Shown here: positions 1 through 6,138 of the stretch, piece by piece | Position numbering within the stretch: the first letter of the stretch is position 1 | How the letters are laid out: every line of letters begins with the position of its first letter | From: an uncultured Prevotellaceae bacterium | Lineage (GTDB): Bacteria; Bacteroidota; Bacteroidia; Bacteroidales; Bacteroidaceae | Direction of reading: 5' to 3' | Length of the DNA stretch: 10,054 bases | NCBI GenBank assembly: GCA_946415695.1 | Contig: CAMKTM010000082.1 | Location: 1 to 10,054, forward strand | Notes under the pieces: generated by a model | The model's input: the letters and a program-made list of their open reading frames with translations, nothing else | What the model was told of the DNA's origin: nothing | Databases searched by the model: none | Program-made: the position numbers and the translations under genes

Positions 1-1854
1 GAACCTTACGTGGACTTGGACGTCCCAACGGGCACCAGCGAAATGGTGACAAGCTATTGCCAATCCATCAAGGACGACGAGGGGCGCATCATCGGGGTCA
101 TCAACACCGGACTCTCCATCAACTGGCTTTCGCAGACCATCTCTGCCGTGAAGCCCTATCCCAATTCCTATAGCATAATGATTGGCCGCGGCGGCACCTA
201 TTTCGTTCATCCCGATTCAACCAAAATCACGCGCCAGACCATCTTCACCCAGACCATTGAACAGCCCGACACGGCTCTGATTGCCTTAGGGCACGCCATG
301 CAACGCGGCGAGGAGGGCATGAAGCAGATGAACATGGGCGGAAAGCGCTGCTATGTCTTCTACAAGCCTCTCGGCAAGACAGGCTGCAGCATGGCTATCG
401 TCTGCCCAGAGAAAGACATCTTCGGCGGCTTCGACCATCTGCGCAACAGCGTCAGAGCAATTATCCTGGTGGGGCTCTTGCTCATGCTCTTCTTCTTTAT
501 GCGCATCATCAGCCGAGAGCTGAGACCGTTGCGTCGTCTTGCAAAGGAAGCAGAGACGATTGCTTCTGGTCAGTTTGATGCCCAATTGCCAGAGTTGCAG
601 CGCATTGACGAGATAGGCCAGTTGAGCCATTCGTTTAACGACATGCGGCAATCGCTCGTGAAATACATCGAGGAGCTGAAGGAAACCACTGCTGTGCAAG
701 CCTCCATTGAAACAGACCTCCGCATTGCCAGCGGCATCCAGATGGCTATGATTCCAAAGGTCTTTCCGCCTTATCCGGAACGTGACGACATAGACATCTT
801 CGGCCGGCTTGTTCCTGCAAAAGGTGTGGGCGGAGACCTCTTTGATTTCTTCTTGCGCGACGAAAAGTTGTTCTTCTGCATAGGCGACGTCTCGGGCAAA
901 GGCGTACCAGCAGCTCTGGTCATGGCAGTCACCCGTACGCTGTTTCGCTCCGCCAGCGCCCACGAGATTTTGCCCGACCGCATCATCACAGACATGAACG
1001 AGACAATGTCCGCAAACAACGAGTCTGACATGTTCGTCACGCTCTTCGTTGGCGTGCTGGACATGCTGACAGGCCGTATGCGATACTGCAATGCAGGTCA
1101 CGACTCTCCCATCTTAATCGGTAGCGAAGCCGGACTGCTGCCTTGCGACGCAAACATTCCTGTTGGCGTTATGACGGGCTGGAACTATACGCTTCAAGAG
1201 ACGACCATCGACCCGGGGACCACCATCTTCCTCTATACCGACGGGCTGACCGAAGCAGAGGACATCAACTACGGCCAGTTCGGCGAGCCTCGCATCTTTG
1301 ACGTGATAAATCAGACACCCAATACCCCTAAGCAGATTATCGAAACCATGACCCAAGCCGTGCATCAGTTTGTGGGCGAGGCCAAACAGAGCGACGACCT
1401 GACCATGTTGGCTCTTCAATACAAACACCGGCAGCCCGACATACTTTATCAGCGCAGCCTAACCCTTCCGAACGACGTGCAGAAGGTTCCCGACTTGTCC
1501 AGGTTTGTTGATGGCGTTTGCGAGGCTGCAAAACTCGACGACGGTTTGTCCATGCAGATAAACCTTGCCATAGAGGAGGCCGTTGTCAATATAATGAACT
1601 ATGCCTACCCCAAGGGCGTAAAGGGAATGGTTAATGTGGATGCCTCCATTAGCGAAAAGGGGCTGAGATTTGTCATTAGCGACAGCGGCATCCCCTTCGA
1701 CCCTACCAGCAAAGCCGAGGTTGACATCTCGCTTCCTGCCGAGGAGCGAGGCATAGGCGGACTTGGCATCCATCTCATCCGACAGATTATGGATATTGTC
1801 AATTATGAACGAACAGAGGGACGGAATGTCCTAACACTTATAAAAAGAATATAG
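1..1854 (+). CDS. Membrane sensor with SpoIIE-type PP2C phosphatase and RsbW-like ATPase domains (5' partial)
   Basis: The reading frame is open from base 1, so the gene starts upstream of the window; 617 residues are visible. In order: the end of a Cache-type extracellular sensor (about residues 1-75, ending in a GRGGTYFVHPD-like segment at about 63-73); a transmembrane helix at about 152-168; a HAMP linker to about 225; a SpoIIE/RsbU PP2C domain (about 240-475) with metal-binding aspartates in GGD (Asp279), GDVSGKG (295-301), YTDGLTEA and SDDLT (Asp465/466); and a C-terminal HATPase domain with N-box NLAIEEAVVN (521-530), a DSG motif near Asp561 and a glycine-rich RGIGGLG loop (583-589). 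By family knowledge the PP2C part dephosphorylates a STAS antagonist and the ATPase part could phosphorylate it, so one inner-membrane protein may hold both opposing activities. The STAS gene follows after 76 bases. Which activity dominates, and the ligand sensed, cannot be read from the sequence. Confidence 0.93.
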   Translation, partial: EPYVDLDVPTGTSEMVTSYCQSIKDDEGRIIGVINTGLSINWLSQTISAVKPYPNSYSIMIGRGGTYFVHPDSTKITRQTIFTQTIEQPDTALIALGHAMQRGEEGMKQMNMGGKRCYVFYKPLGKTGCSMAIVCPEKDIFGGFDHLRNSVRAIILVGLLLMLFFFMRIISRELRPLRRLAKEAETIASGQFDAQLPELQRIDEIGQLSHSFNDMRQSLVKYIEELKETTAVQASIETDLRIASGIQMAMIPKVFPPYPERDDIDIFGRLVPAKGVGGDLFDFFLRDEKLFFCIGDVSGKGVPAALVMAVTRTLFRSASAHEILPDRIITDMNETMSANNESDMFVTLFVGVLDMLTGRMRYCNAGHDSPILIGSEAGLLPCDANIPVGVMTGWNYTLQETTIDPGTTIFLYTDGLTEAEDINYGQFGEPRIFDVINQTPNTPKQIIETMTQAVHQFVGEAKQSDDLTMLALQYKHRQPDILYQRSLTLPNDVQKVPDLSRFVDGVCEAAKLDDGLSMQINLAIEEAVVNIMNYAYPKGVKGMVNVDASISEKGLRFVISDSGIPFDPTSKAEVDISLPAEERGIGGLGIHLIRQIMDIVNYERTEGRNVLTLIKRI

Positions 1855-1930
1855 TACACTATGATATTTGTGGCCACTACTTAACTACTGACTACTAATC
1901 ACTTAACTTTATACTTATAAAACTACTATT

Positions 1931-2233
1931 ATGAAAACCGAATTAAAAGAAGAAAACAACGAATTGGTGATGTATTTTGAAGGTCGCCTTGACACGAGTT
2001 CTGCTCCAGAGGCTGAACAGGCTGTTGTCCCTTTGAAGGAAAGTACGGGTCGTAACATCGTCCTCGACTGCTCGAAGCTGGATTATATCTCGTCGGCAGG
2101 CCTTCGCGTCTTCCTCAGTATCCTGAAAAGTGCCAAGCCCAAGGGCGACCACGTCTATATCAGAGGCATTTCCGACAGCATCCGCGCCATATTTGCAATG
2201 ACTGGTTTTGTTAATCTTTTTGAGTTTAAGTGA
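1931..2233 (+). CDS. STAS-domain anti-sigma factor antagonist-like protein
   Basis: The 100-residue product is a single STAS domain of the usual length for SpoIIAA/RsbV-type proteins. It has the N-terminal FEGRLDTSSAPE strand-turn (residues 16-27) and the core LDCSKLDYISSAGLR (45-59). By alignment with SpoIIAA and RsbV, Ser55 in the ISSAGL motif is the likely phosphorylation site. The Asp usually found just before that serine is replaced by Ser54. The protein should be cytoplasmic and be the substrate of the phosphatase/ATPase encoded just upstream. No conventional Shine-Dalgarno is obvious, which is normal for Bacteroidetes, and no consensus promoter is visible in the 76-base gap, so co-transcription with the upstream gene is likely. 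The stop codon overlaps the start of the permease gene. The family assignment is firm; the partner is inferred from gene order. Confidence 0.92.
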   Translation: MKTELKEENNELVMYFEGRLDTSSAPEAEQAVVPLKESTGRNIVLDCSKLDYISSAGLRVFLSILKSAKPKGDHVYIRGISDSIRAIFAMTGFVNLFEFK

Positions 2234-2235
2234 TG
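2231..2235 (+). promoter_or_regulatory. TGATG stop-start overlap between STAS and permease genes
   Basis: The TGA stop of the STAS gene (2231-2233) shares its last base with the ATG of the permease (2233-2235). This arrangement usually reflects translational coupling by terminating ribosomes, and it places the antagonist and the permease in one transcript. An in-frame GTG at 2230 is an alternative start that would add one residue. Confidence 0.75.
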
Positions 2236-4038
2236 TCAACATTCATGTTTTTAGACTTGGGCATTGATGCCTGGATTACCATTGCCACGGTCGTGGCGAT
2301 GTTCTGCATTCTGCTTTTCACCAAATTGCGTTCCGACTTGGTGTTCCTCGGTGCTATTGCTATTCTCTACGTCACTGGTGTCCTTACTGCGGGGGAAGCC
2401 TTCTCCGGTTTCAGTGCCACCTCGGTTGTCACCATCGGCGTGCTTTTCGTCGTTGTAGCCGGCCTGACATATACTGGCGTATTGCAATGGATGGTGAAGA
2501 ACCTGCTTGGCATGCCAGGCAGTTATGCTAAGGCAATCATGCGCCTGATGCTGCCTGTCGCCATGCTCAGCTCGTTCCTCAGCAACACCACCGTTGTGGT
2601 TCTCTTTGTCCGCATCGTCAAGATGTGGGCGAAAAAGCTTGGTGTCTCACCCTCGAAACTACTTATCCCCCTGAGCTATGCTTCGGGCATGGGAGGTGTC
2701 TGCACCCTCATCGGCACTCCGCCAAACATGATTATCAGCGGTCTTTATGCCGACAAGACGGGTGTGGCGATGAACGTCCTGGCCACAACCCTTCCCGGCT
2801 TGTTCTGCCTGGCCGTCGGCGTACTGTCGGTCATCGCGTTTCAGAAACTCCTGCCCAACCGTAAGGCTCCGGAGGCCGCCTTCGAATCGACTGGCGAATA
2901 CACCGTGGAACTCCTCGTGCCGTCCGACAACCAGCACATCGGCAATAGCGTGGGCAGTTTGGGACTGAACAAGGTGCGTGGCGGCAGCCTCATCGAGCTA
3001 CGTCATTTCGACGACGAGAAAGTGACATCGCCCGTGCCCGACGACGAACCGATAATGGGCGGAGACCGCCTCGTCTATTCTGGACAAATCGACGAACTGC
3101 TGGAGATAAAGAAGAGCCATGGCTTCGTGAGCGCCGACCATCCCGTGTTCTCCATTGGCGAGGCAGGCGAAGGCCACTGCCAGCTGCGTACGGCCTACGT
3201 AGCATTCGGCAGCCGCCTCATCGGCACCACGATGGGGCGAAACAGCTTCGAGCGCGACAACGCTCTGACCCTCGTGGCTGTCAGCCGCAGCGGACATCGC
3301 ATCGAGGAATCGCCCAGAAACGTCGTGATAAAGGCAGGCGACACACTCCTCCTCGAAGGTCAGCCGCACCGCGAAATCGACACCGCCGCTCTTTCCGCCG
3401 ACCTCTGCTTCTTCGATTCCGCCGACGTGCCCAACATCAGCGCAAAGACCCTCCTCTCCACCGCCGTTATGATAGCGATGGTAGTCCTTTCTGCTCTCGG
3501 CGTTATGCCGTTGCTGCAGAGCGCCTTCGTCGCCGCAGCTGCCATGCTTCTCTTACGCTGCTGCACGCCCGACCAGGCCATGAAATCCATCGATTGGGAC
3601 ATCCTGATGGTCTTTGCCGCCAGCGTCGTCCTTGGCGTTGCCATCCAGAAGACGGGCATTGCCGAGCGTATGGCCATGAGCATCCTCGACGTCTGCGGAA
3701 CCAGTCCCATTGTCGTCATGACGGCCGTCTGCTTCGTCGCCACCTTCGTCACCGAGTTCATCTCCAACACGGCGGCGGGAGCCATGTTCTTCCCCATCAT
3801 GTACGAAGCGGCAGAGAAGCTTGGCTACGAGCCCTACCCATTCCTCATCGCCCTGATGATAAGCGTCAGCAGCAGCTTTGCCACGCCCATCGGCTCGCCC
3901 ACCCACATGCTCGTTTACGCCCCGGGCGGCTACCGCTTCAGCGACTTCGTGCGTATCGGGCTGCCGATGAACATCATCATCCTGGCGGCAAACATCTTCA
4001 TCGTGAACATCGTCTATCCGCTAACGCCATCCCTCTGA
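2233..4038 (+). CDS. SLC13/DASS-family anion permease with two TrkA-C (RCK_C) domains
   Basis: A 601-residue polytopic inner-membrane protein of the CitT/SLC13 type. The N-terminal half (to about residue 210) has hydrophobic helices and the first SNT motif (Ser117-Asn118-Thr119), followed by an ASGMGGVCTLIGTPPN segment. Two soluble TrkA-C-like domains follow (about 221-291 and 315-378), the second ending in KAGDTLLLEGQ. The C-terminal half (about 403-601) has the second SNT motif (511-513) and an ATPIGSPTH segment. In VcINDY-type transporters the paired SNT motifs bind sodium and the anion; with central TrkA-C domains the closest named relatives are SAC/SLT-type sulfate or dicarboxylate permeases, but the substrate is not fixed by sequence. 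I prefer ATG 2233 over the in-frame GTG at 2230: it gives a TGATG stop-start overlap with the STAS gene and implies translational coupling. Confidence 0.92.
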   Translation: MSTFMFLDLGIDAWITIATVVAMFCILLFTKLRSDLVFLGAIAILYVTGVLTAGEAFSGFSATSVVTIGVLFVVVAGLTYTGVLQWMVKNLLGMPGSYAKAIMRLMLPVAMLSSFLSNTTVVVLFVRIVKMWAKKLGVSPSKLLIPLSYASGMGGVCTLIGTPPNMIISGLYADKTGVAMNVLATTLPGLFCLAVGVLSVIAFQKLLPNRKAPEAAFESTGEYTVELLVPSDNQHIGNSVGSLGLNKVRGGSLIELRHFDDEKVTSPVPDDEPIMGGDRLVYSGQIDELLEIKKSHGFVSADHPVFSIGEAGEGHCQLRTAYVAFGSRLIGTTMGRNSFERDNALTLVAVSRSGHRIEESPRNVVIKAGDTLLLEGQPHREIDTAALSADLCFFDSADVPNISAKTLLSTAVMIAMVVLSALGVMPLLQSAFVAAAAMLLLRCCTPDQAMKSIDWDILMVFAASVVLGVAIQKTGIAERMAMSILDVCGTSPIVVMTAVCFVATFVTEFISNTAAGAMFFPIMYEAAEKLGYEPYPFLIALMISVSSSFATPIGSPTHMLVYAPGGYRFSDFVRIGLPMNIIILAANIFIVNIVYPLTPSL

Positions 4039-4135
4039 CGCTGCCGACTTCCTCGTAACCGCATTCCTTCATGACCTTTCGCTTGTCGGCGGGGGAGAAC
4101 TCTTCGGGCAGACGTTCGATGAGGCGGAAAAGCAT
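3998..4135 (-). CDS. Candidate short ORF or gene remnant, unknown function
   Basis: On the - strand an open stretch reads from ATG 4135 to a TGA at 3998-4000 (45 residues), overlapping the 3' end of the permease gene by 41 bases. Residues 1-31 look protein-like, with an amphipathic segment LFRLIERLPEEFSPADKRK and then VMKECGYEEVG, and they use GC-rich third positions like the neighbouring real genes. The last residues derive from the permease antisense strand and look like read-through. The same frame stays open upstream through the left repeat arm and the AT-rich spacer to an ATG at 4300, but that extension is low-complexity. I do not recognise a family. It could be a truncated gene whose end was lost beside the permease, or a chance frame. 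Confidence 0.25.
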   Translation of the reverse strand: MLFRLIERLPEEFSPADKRKVMKECGYEEVGSVRGMALADRRCSR

Positions 4136-4156
4136 CTGAAAAGCCGGGCGACAGGC

Positions 4157-4306
4157 AAATGCAACAAATGCAACAAATGCAACATGCCGGAAAAAGACAC
4201 GTAAGTTGCTATAACTTATATAATTAGTAAGAATTACTAATATATATATATATAGATAGCTGAGCCCATGTCTCGAAAACAAATGTTGCATTTGTTGCAT
4301 TTGTTG
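4157..4306. repeat. 24-bp perfect inverted repeat with 9-bp tandem-repeat arms around an AT-rich spacer
   Basis: The arms at 4162-4185 and 4283-4306 are exact reverse complements over 24 bp, separated by 97 bp. The left arm is built from three tandem copies of AAATGCAAC (4157-4183). The right arm holds the reverse-complement unit GTTGCATTT in about 2.4 copies (4285-4306). The spacer is AT-rich and contains a smaller palindrome, ATTAGTAA-GAA-TTACTAAT (4223-4241), and a TA run (about 4240-4254). No TAnnTTTG promoter box was found in the spacer on either strand. The origin is unknown: the arms could be the ends of a small repeated element, an invertible segment, or a strong hairpin in RNA. Confidence 0.8.
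4223..4241. repeat. Short palindrome in the AT-rich spacer
   Basis: An 8-bp perfect stem, ATTAGTAA (4223-4230) and TTACTAAT (4234-4241), encloses a 3-base GAA loop and is followed by a TA run. It lies near the middle of the larger inverted repeat. It could be a protein-binding site or simply AT-rich chance symmetry. Confidence 0.5.
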
Positions 4307-4311
4307 TGTAG

Positions 4312-4524
4312 CAGCGCCTGCACCAGCTCATCGACGTCAAAGCACAAAAATACTGCGTCCTCACCATCCTGGCAGCCATTTCCGCTGGGATGCTGACCCA
4401 GCCCACCTTCGCGGCGCTGCGGGGAGAATTCCCCGAAATAGGCGTAAGAACAAACTACACCTATTACCTCGAAAGAGCCAAAAACTACAGCAGCGACATC
4501 GAAGCCATAGTCAAAAACCTCTGA
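4312..4524 (+). pseudogene. Orphan C-terminal coding fragment, unknown family
   Basis: A 70-codon open frame runs from just after an in-frame TAG (4309-4311) to TGA 4522-4524. It has no start codon near its beginning; the first ATG is internal, at 4390. The translation looks like real protein: a helical segment around KYCVLTILAAISAGM, then LRGEFPEIGVRTNYTYYLE and a charged C-terminus ending KNL. Codon use matches the surrounding genes, and a strong terminator begins four bases after the stop, as expected for a genuine gene end. The 5' part seems to have been lost at, or replaced by, the right arm of the 24-bp inverted repeat. I do not recognise the family. Alternatives are a short gene with a non-ATG start or one started at 4390 (44 residues). 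Confidence 0.45.
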
Positions 4525-4527
4525 AAC

Positions 4528-4582
4528 ATCCCTACATTTTCCCTACATTTCTAAACGTGAGGGAAAATGTAGGGATTTTTTT
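4528..4582 (+). terminator. Rho-independent terminator with a 17-bp stem
   Basis: A perfect 17-bp inverted repeat (arms 4528-4544 and 4560-4576, 15-base loop) is followed by a run of seven T (4576-4582). The left side also contains a tandem direct repeat of about 10-11 bases (CCCTACATTT at 4530-4539 and 4541-4550). It lies directly after the stop at 4524 and insulates the hydrolase promoters downstream. The stem is only moderately GC-rich but long. Confidence 0.8.
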
Positions 4583-4583
4583 A

Positions 4584-4615
4584 TTTGCATTCGCCTCGTT
4601 TTCGCCGTATCTTTG
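4584..4615 (+). promoter_or_regulatory. Bacteroidetes-type promoter P1 upstream of the serine hydrolase gene
   Basis: The -7 box TATCTTTG (4608-4615) matches TAnnTTTG. A TTTG at 4584-4587 sits 20 bases upstream as the -33 element. Transcription would begin around 4622, about 260 bases before the hydrolase ATG, leaving a long purine-rich leader. It could drive the hydrolase, the small ORF at 4682, or a short RNA. Confidence 0.6.
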
Positions 4616-4681
4616 CAGCGTGGAAAGGAAAAAGCCGACGCGTGCGAAAACGGCCGACGACACGCAGGTAAACGCCCGACC

Positions 4682-4747
4682 ATGCACGTGAAACCAAACA
4701 ACGAAAAGCACGAGAACGAGACGACAACATCGAAAAAACGAGAATAA
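4682..4747 (+). CDS. Possible leader peptide, 21 residues
   Basis: ATG 4682 opens a 21-residue, very hydrophilic frame (Lys, Glu, Asn, Thr rich; ends TSKKRE). Its TAA (4745-4747) overlaps the ATG at 4747, which is in frame with the serine hydrolase. It lies between promoters P1 and P2. There is no homology I recognise and the purine-rich composition could produce such a frame by chance. The only support is its position behind a promoter and the TAATG overlap. Confidence 0.15.
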   Translation: MHVKPNNEKHENETTTSKKRE

Positions 4748-4768
4748 TGATAACATCGAAAAAAACGA
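4726..4768 (+). repeat. Short direct repeat in the hydrolase leader
   Basis: AACATCGAAAAAACGA (4726-4741) recurs as the same string with one extra A (4752-4768), 26 bases apart. The repeat falls between the two promoters, in a purine-rich leader. It may be a local duplication. Confidence 0.6.
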
Positions 4769-4829
4769 AAGACATGAAAACCCAAGAGAAAGAACATCTG
4801 AAGATGCGAAAAAAAATAATCGAGAGAAT

Positions 4830-4860
4830 TTTGTGTTGTCCCCATTTTTTCGTATCTTTG
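4830..4860 (+). promoter_or_regulatory. Bacteroidetes-type promoter P2, proximal to the serine hydrolase gene
   Basis: The -7 box TATCTTTG (4853-4860) has a TTTG at 4830-4833, 19 bases upstream. Transcription would begin near 4867, leaving a leader of about 15 bases before ATG 4882. A purine stretch AGGAGA (4875-4880) sits just before that ATG. This supports 4882, not the upstream in-frame ATG at 4747, as the main start. Confidence 0.75.
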
Positions 4861-4881
4861 CATAGAAAATCATCAGGAGAC

Positions 4882-6135
4882 ATGGCAAAGACATTTTCAA
4901 GACTTCTGTTCCTGCTCTTCTTCGCAGCAACGTCCGCCACGAGCTTGGCAGGGCTGAAACAGGTACGTCCCGAAAGGGTGGGCATGGATTCGCAGAAACT
5001 GCAAAGAGCCGACTCGATTATAGAGGACGCCATCAGGCAAGGTAACATCCCCGGTGCCGTGCTGGCCGTGGTGCGACACGGCAAGATGGCCTACCTGAAA
5101 GCTTACGGCAATCGGCAGACGTGGCCCGTGGTGCGCCCCATGACCACCAACACCATCTTCGACATGGCATCGTGCAGCAAAGCGATGTCAACAGCCATTT
5201 CCGCCCTTATCCTGTGCGAAGAGGGCAAGTTCAGGATGCTCGATGCCGTGAACCGCTACGTCCCCGGGTTCGAGGATTGGAAAGACGGTTCTGGCGAAAC
5301 GACGACCATCCGCATCCATCACCTGATGACGCACACTTCGGGCCTGCCTGCCTACTATTCCCCCGACCCCAATGCTACGCCTAATCCCGACGCCTGCATC
5401 GAACACATCTCCCACATGAAGCGGGGCTTCAAGCCTGGTACCGGGTTCCGATACAGCTGCCTGAACTTCATCACCCTGCAGCGCATCGTGGAGCAGGTGA
5501 GCGGCATGTCGCTACGCGACTTCTCGCGCAAGCGTATCTTCGAGCCGCTGGGCATGAACCATACCGACTACATCCCCTGTGCCCCCGATGAGGCTGGCGA
5601 ATGGCGCAATACGGACCAGCCCTGCTGGGCAGCTCTGATGCCAAAGGGCGAGGACTGGCGCAGCATCGTGGCTCCCACCACTCGCCAGGGAGCAGACAGC
5701 GTACTTTGCGGCATGGTGCACGACCCCTTGGCACGCATCATGAACGGCGGCATCAGCGGCAACGCTGGACTCTTCAGCTCGGCCGAAGACATCGCCATCC
5801 TCTGTGCCATGCTTCAAAACGATGGCACTTGGGGCGGCAAGCGCATCATGAGCAAGCAGACTGCACGGCTCTTGCGAACGGTGCCTCCGTTTGCCGAAGC
5901 CTTCGGACGCACCTACGGCTGGGATTGCTACAGCGACTACGCTTCGTGCAAAGGCGACCTCTTCTCCAAGGCAGCCTACTGCCATACCGGCTTCACCGGG
6001 ACAGGCATCGTCATTGACCACGAACTGGATTGCAGCGTCATCCTGCTCACAAATTCCGTGCATCCTGACGAGGGTGGGGCCACGGTTCGCCTGCGCTCCT
6101 TGGTAAGCAATGCGGTGGCTGCAAGCATCCGTTGA
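4882..6135 (+). CDS. Secreted serine hydrolase, beta-lactamase/class C PBP fold
   Basis: A 417-residue protein with an N-terminal signal peptide (Lys near the start, hydrophobic LLFLLFF core, likely cleavage around residues 23-25). The catalytic SxxK is Ser97-Cys-Ser-Lys100, inside DMASCSK. The second motif reads Tyr191-Ser-Cys193 in FRYSCLNF; relatives commonly have YSD or YxN here, so the third position is unusual. The third motif is His368-Thr-Gly370 in CHTGFTG, the H/KTG box of this fold. Length and motif spacing fit the 'beta-lactamase family' serine hydrolases (PF00144) that act as peptidases or esterases in the periplasm; true antibiotic resistance is not implied. I start at 4882 because it gives a signal peptide and lies just behind promoter P2. 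The same frame is open back to ATG 4747 (45 extra charged residues), judged non-coding. It converges with the CotH gene with 3 bases between stops. Confidence 0.9.
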   Translation: MAKTFSRLLFLLFFAATSATSLAGLKQVRPERVGMDSQKLQRADSIIEDAIRQGNIPGAVLAVVRHGKMAYLKAYGNRQTWPVVRPMTTNTIFDMASCSKAMSTAISALILCEEGKFRMLDAVNRYVPGFEDWKDGSGETTTIRIHHLMTHTSGLPAYYSPDPNATPNPDACIEHISHMKRGFKPGTGFRYSCLNFITLQRIVEQVSGMSLRDFSRKRIFEPLGMNHTDYIPCAPDEAGEWRNTDQPCWAALMPKGEDWRSIVAPTTRQGADSVLCGMVHDPLARIMNGGISGNAGLFSSAEDIAILCAMLQNDGTWGGKRIMSKQTARLLRTVPPFAEAFGRTYGWDCYSDYASCKGDLFSKAAYCHTGFTGTGIVIDHELDCSVILLTNSVHPDEGGATVRLRSLVSNAVAASIR

Positions 6136-6138
6136 CGC

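Noticed and set aside
286..1101. A 271-codon - strand frame opposite the phosphatase gene
   Set aside because: Its translation has no recognisable domain and it is fully covered by the well-supported SpoIIE/HATPase gene.
1855..1930. A possible separate promoter for the STAS gene (TAACTTTA at 1904-1911)
   Set aside because: The last base of the -7 consensus is wrong and no TTG/TTTG sits at 19-21 bases upstream; co-transcription with the upstream gene is simpler.
4157..4204. + strand frame encoding Lys-Cys-Asn repeats, suggesting a metal-binding peptide
   Set aside because: The CNK repeat is a direct product of the 9-bp DNA tandem, the frame has no start codon and ends soon after at a TAA.
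4162..4306. Invertible phase-variable promoter
   Set aside because: The arm geometry fits, but no TAnnTTTG box was found in the spacer on either strand and no recombinase gene is in the window; kept only as one option for the repeat.
4157..4306. CRISPR array
   Set aside because: The 9-bp units are contiguous without spacers and there are no cas genes.
4532..5084. Overlapping - strand frames across the terminator, leader and hydrolase start
   Set aside because: They run through a terminator hairpin and two promoters on the other strand and are rich in Phe and Ser from the purine-rich leader; no domain is visible.
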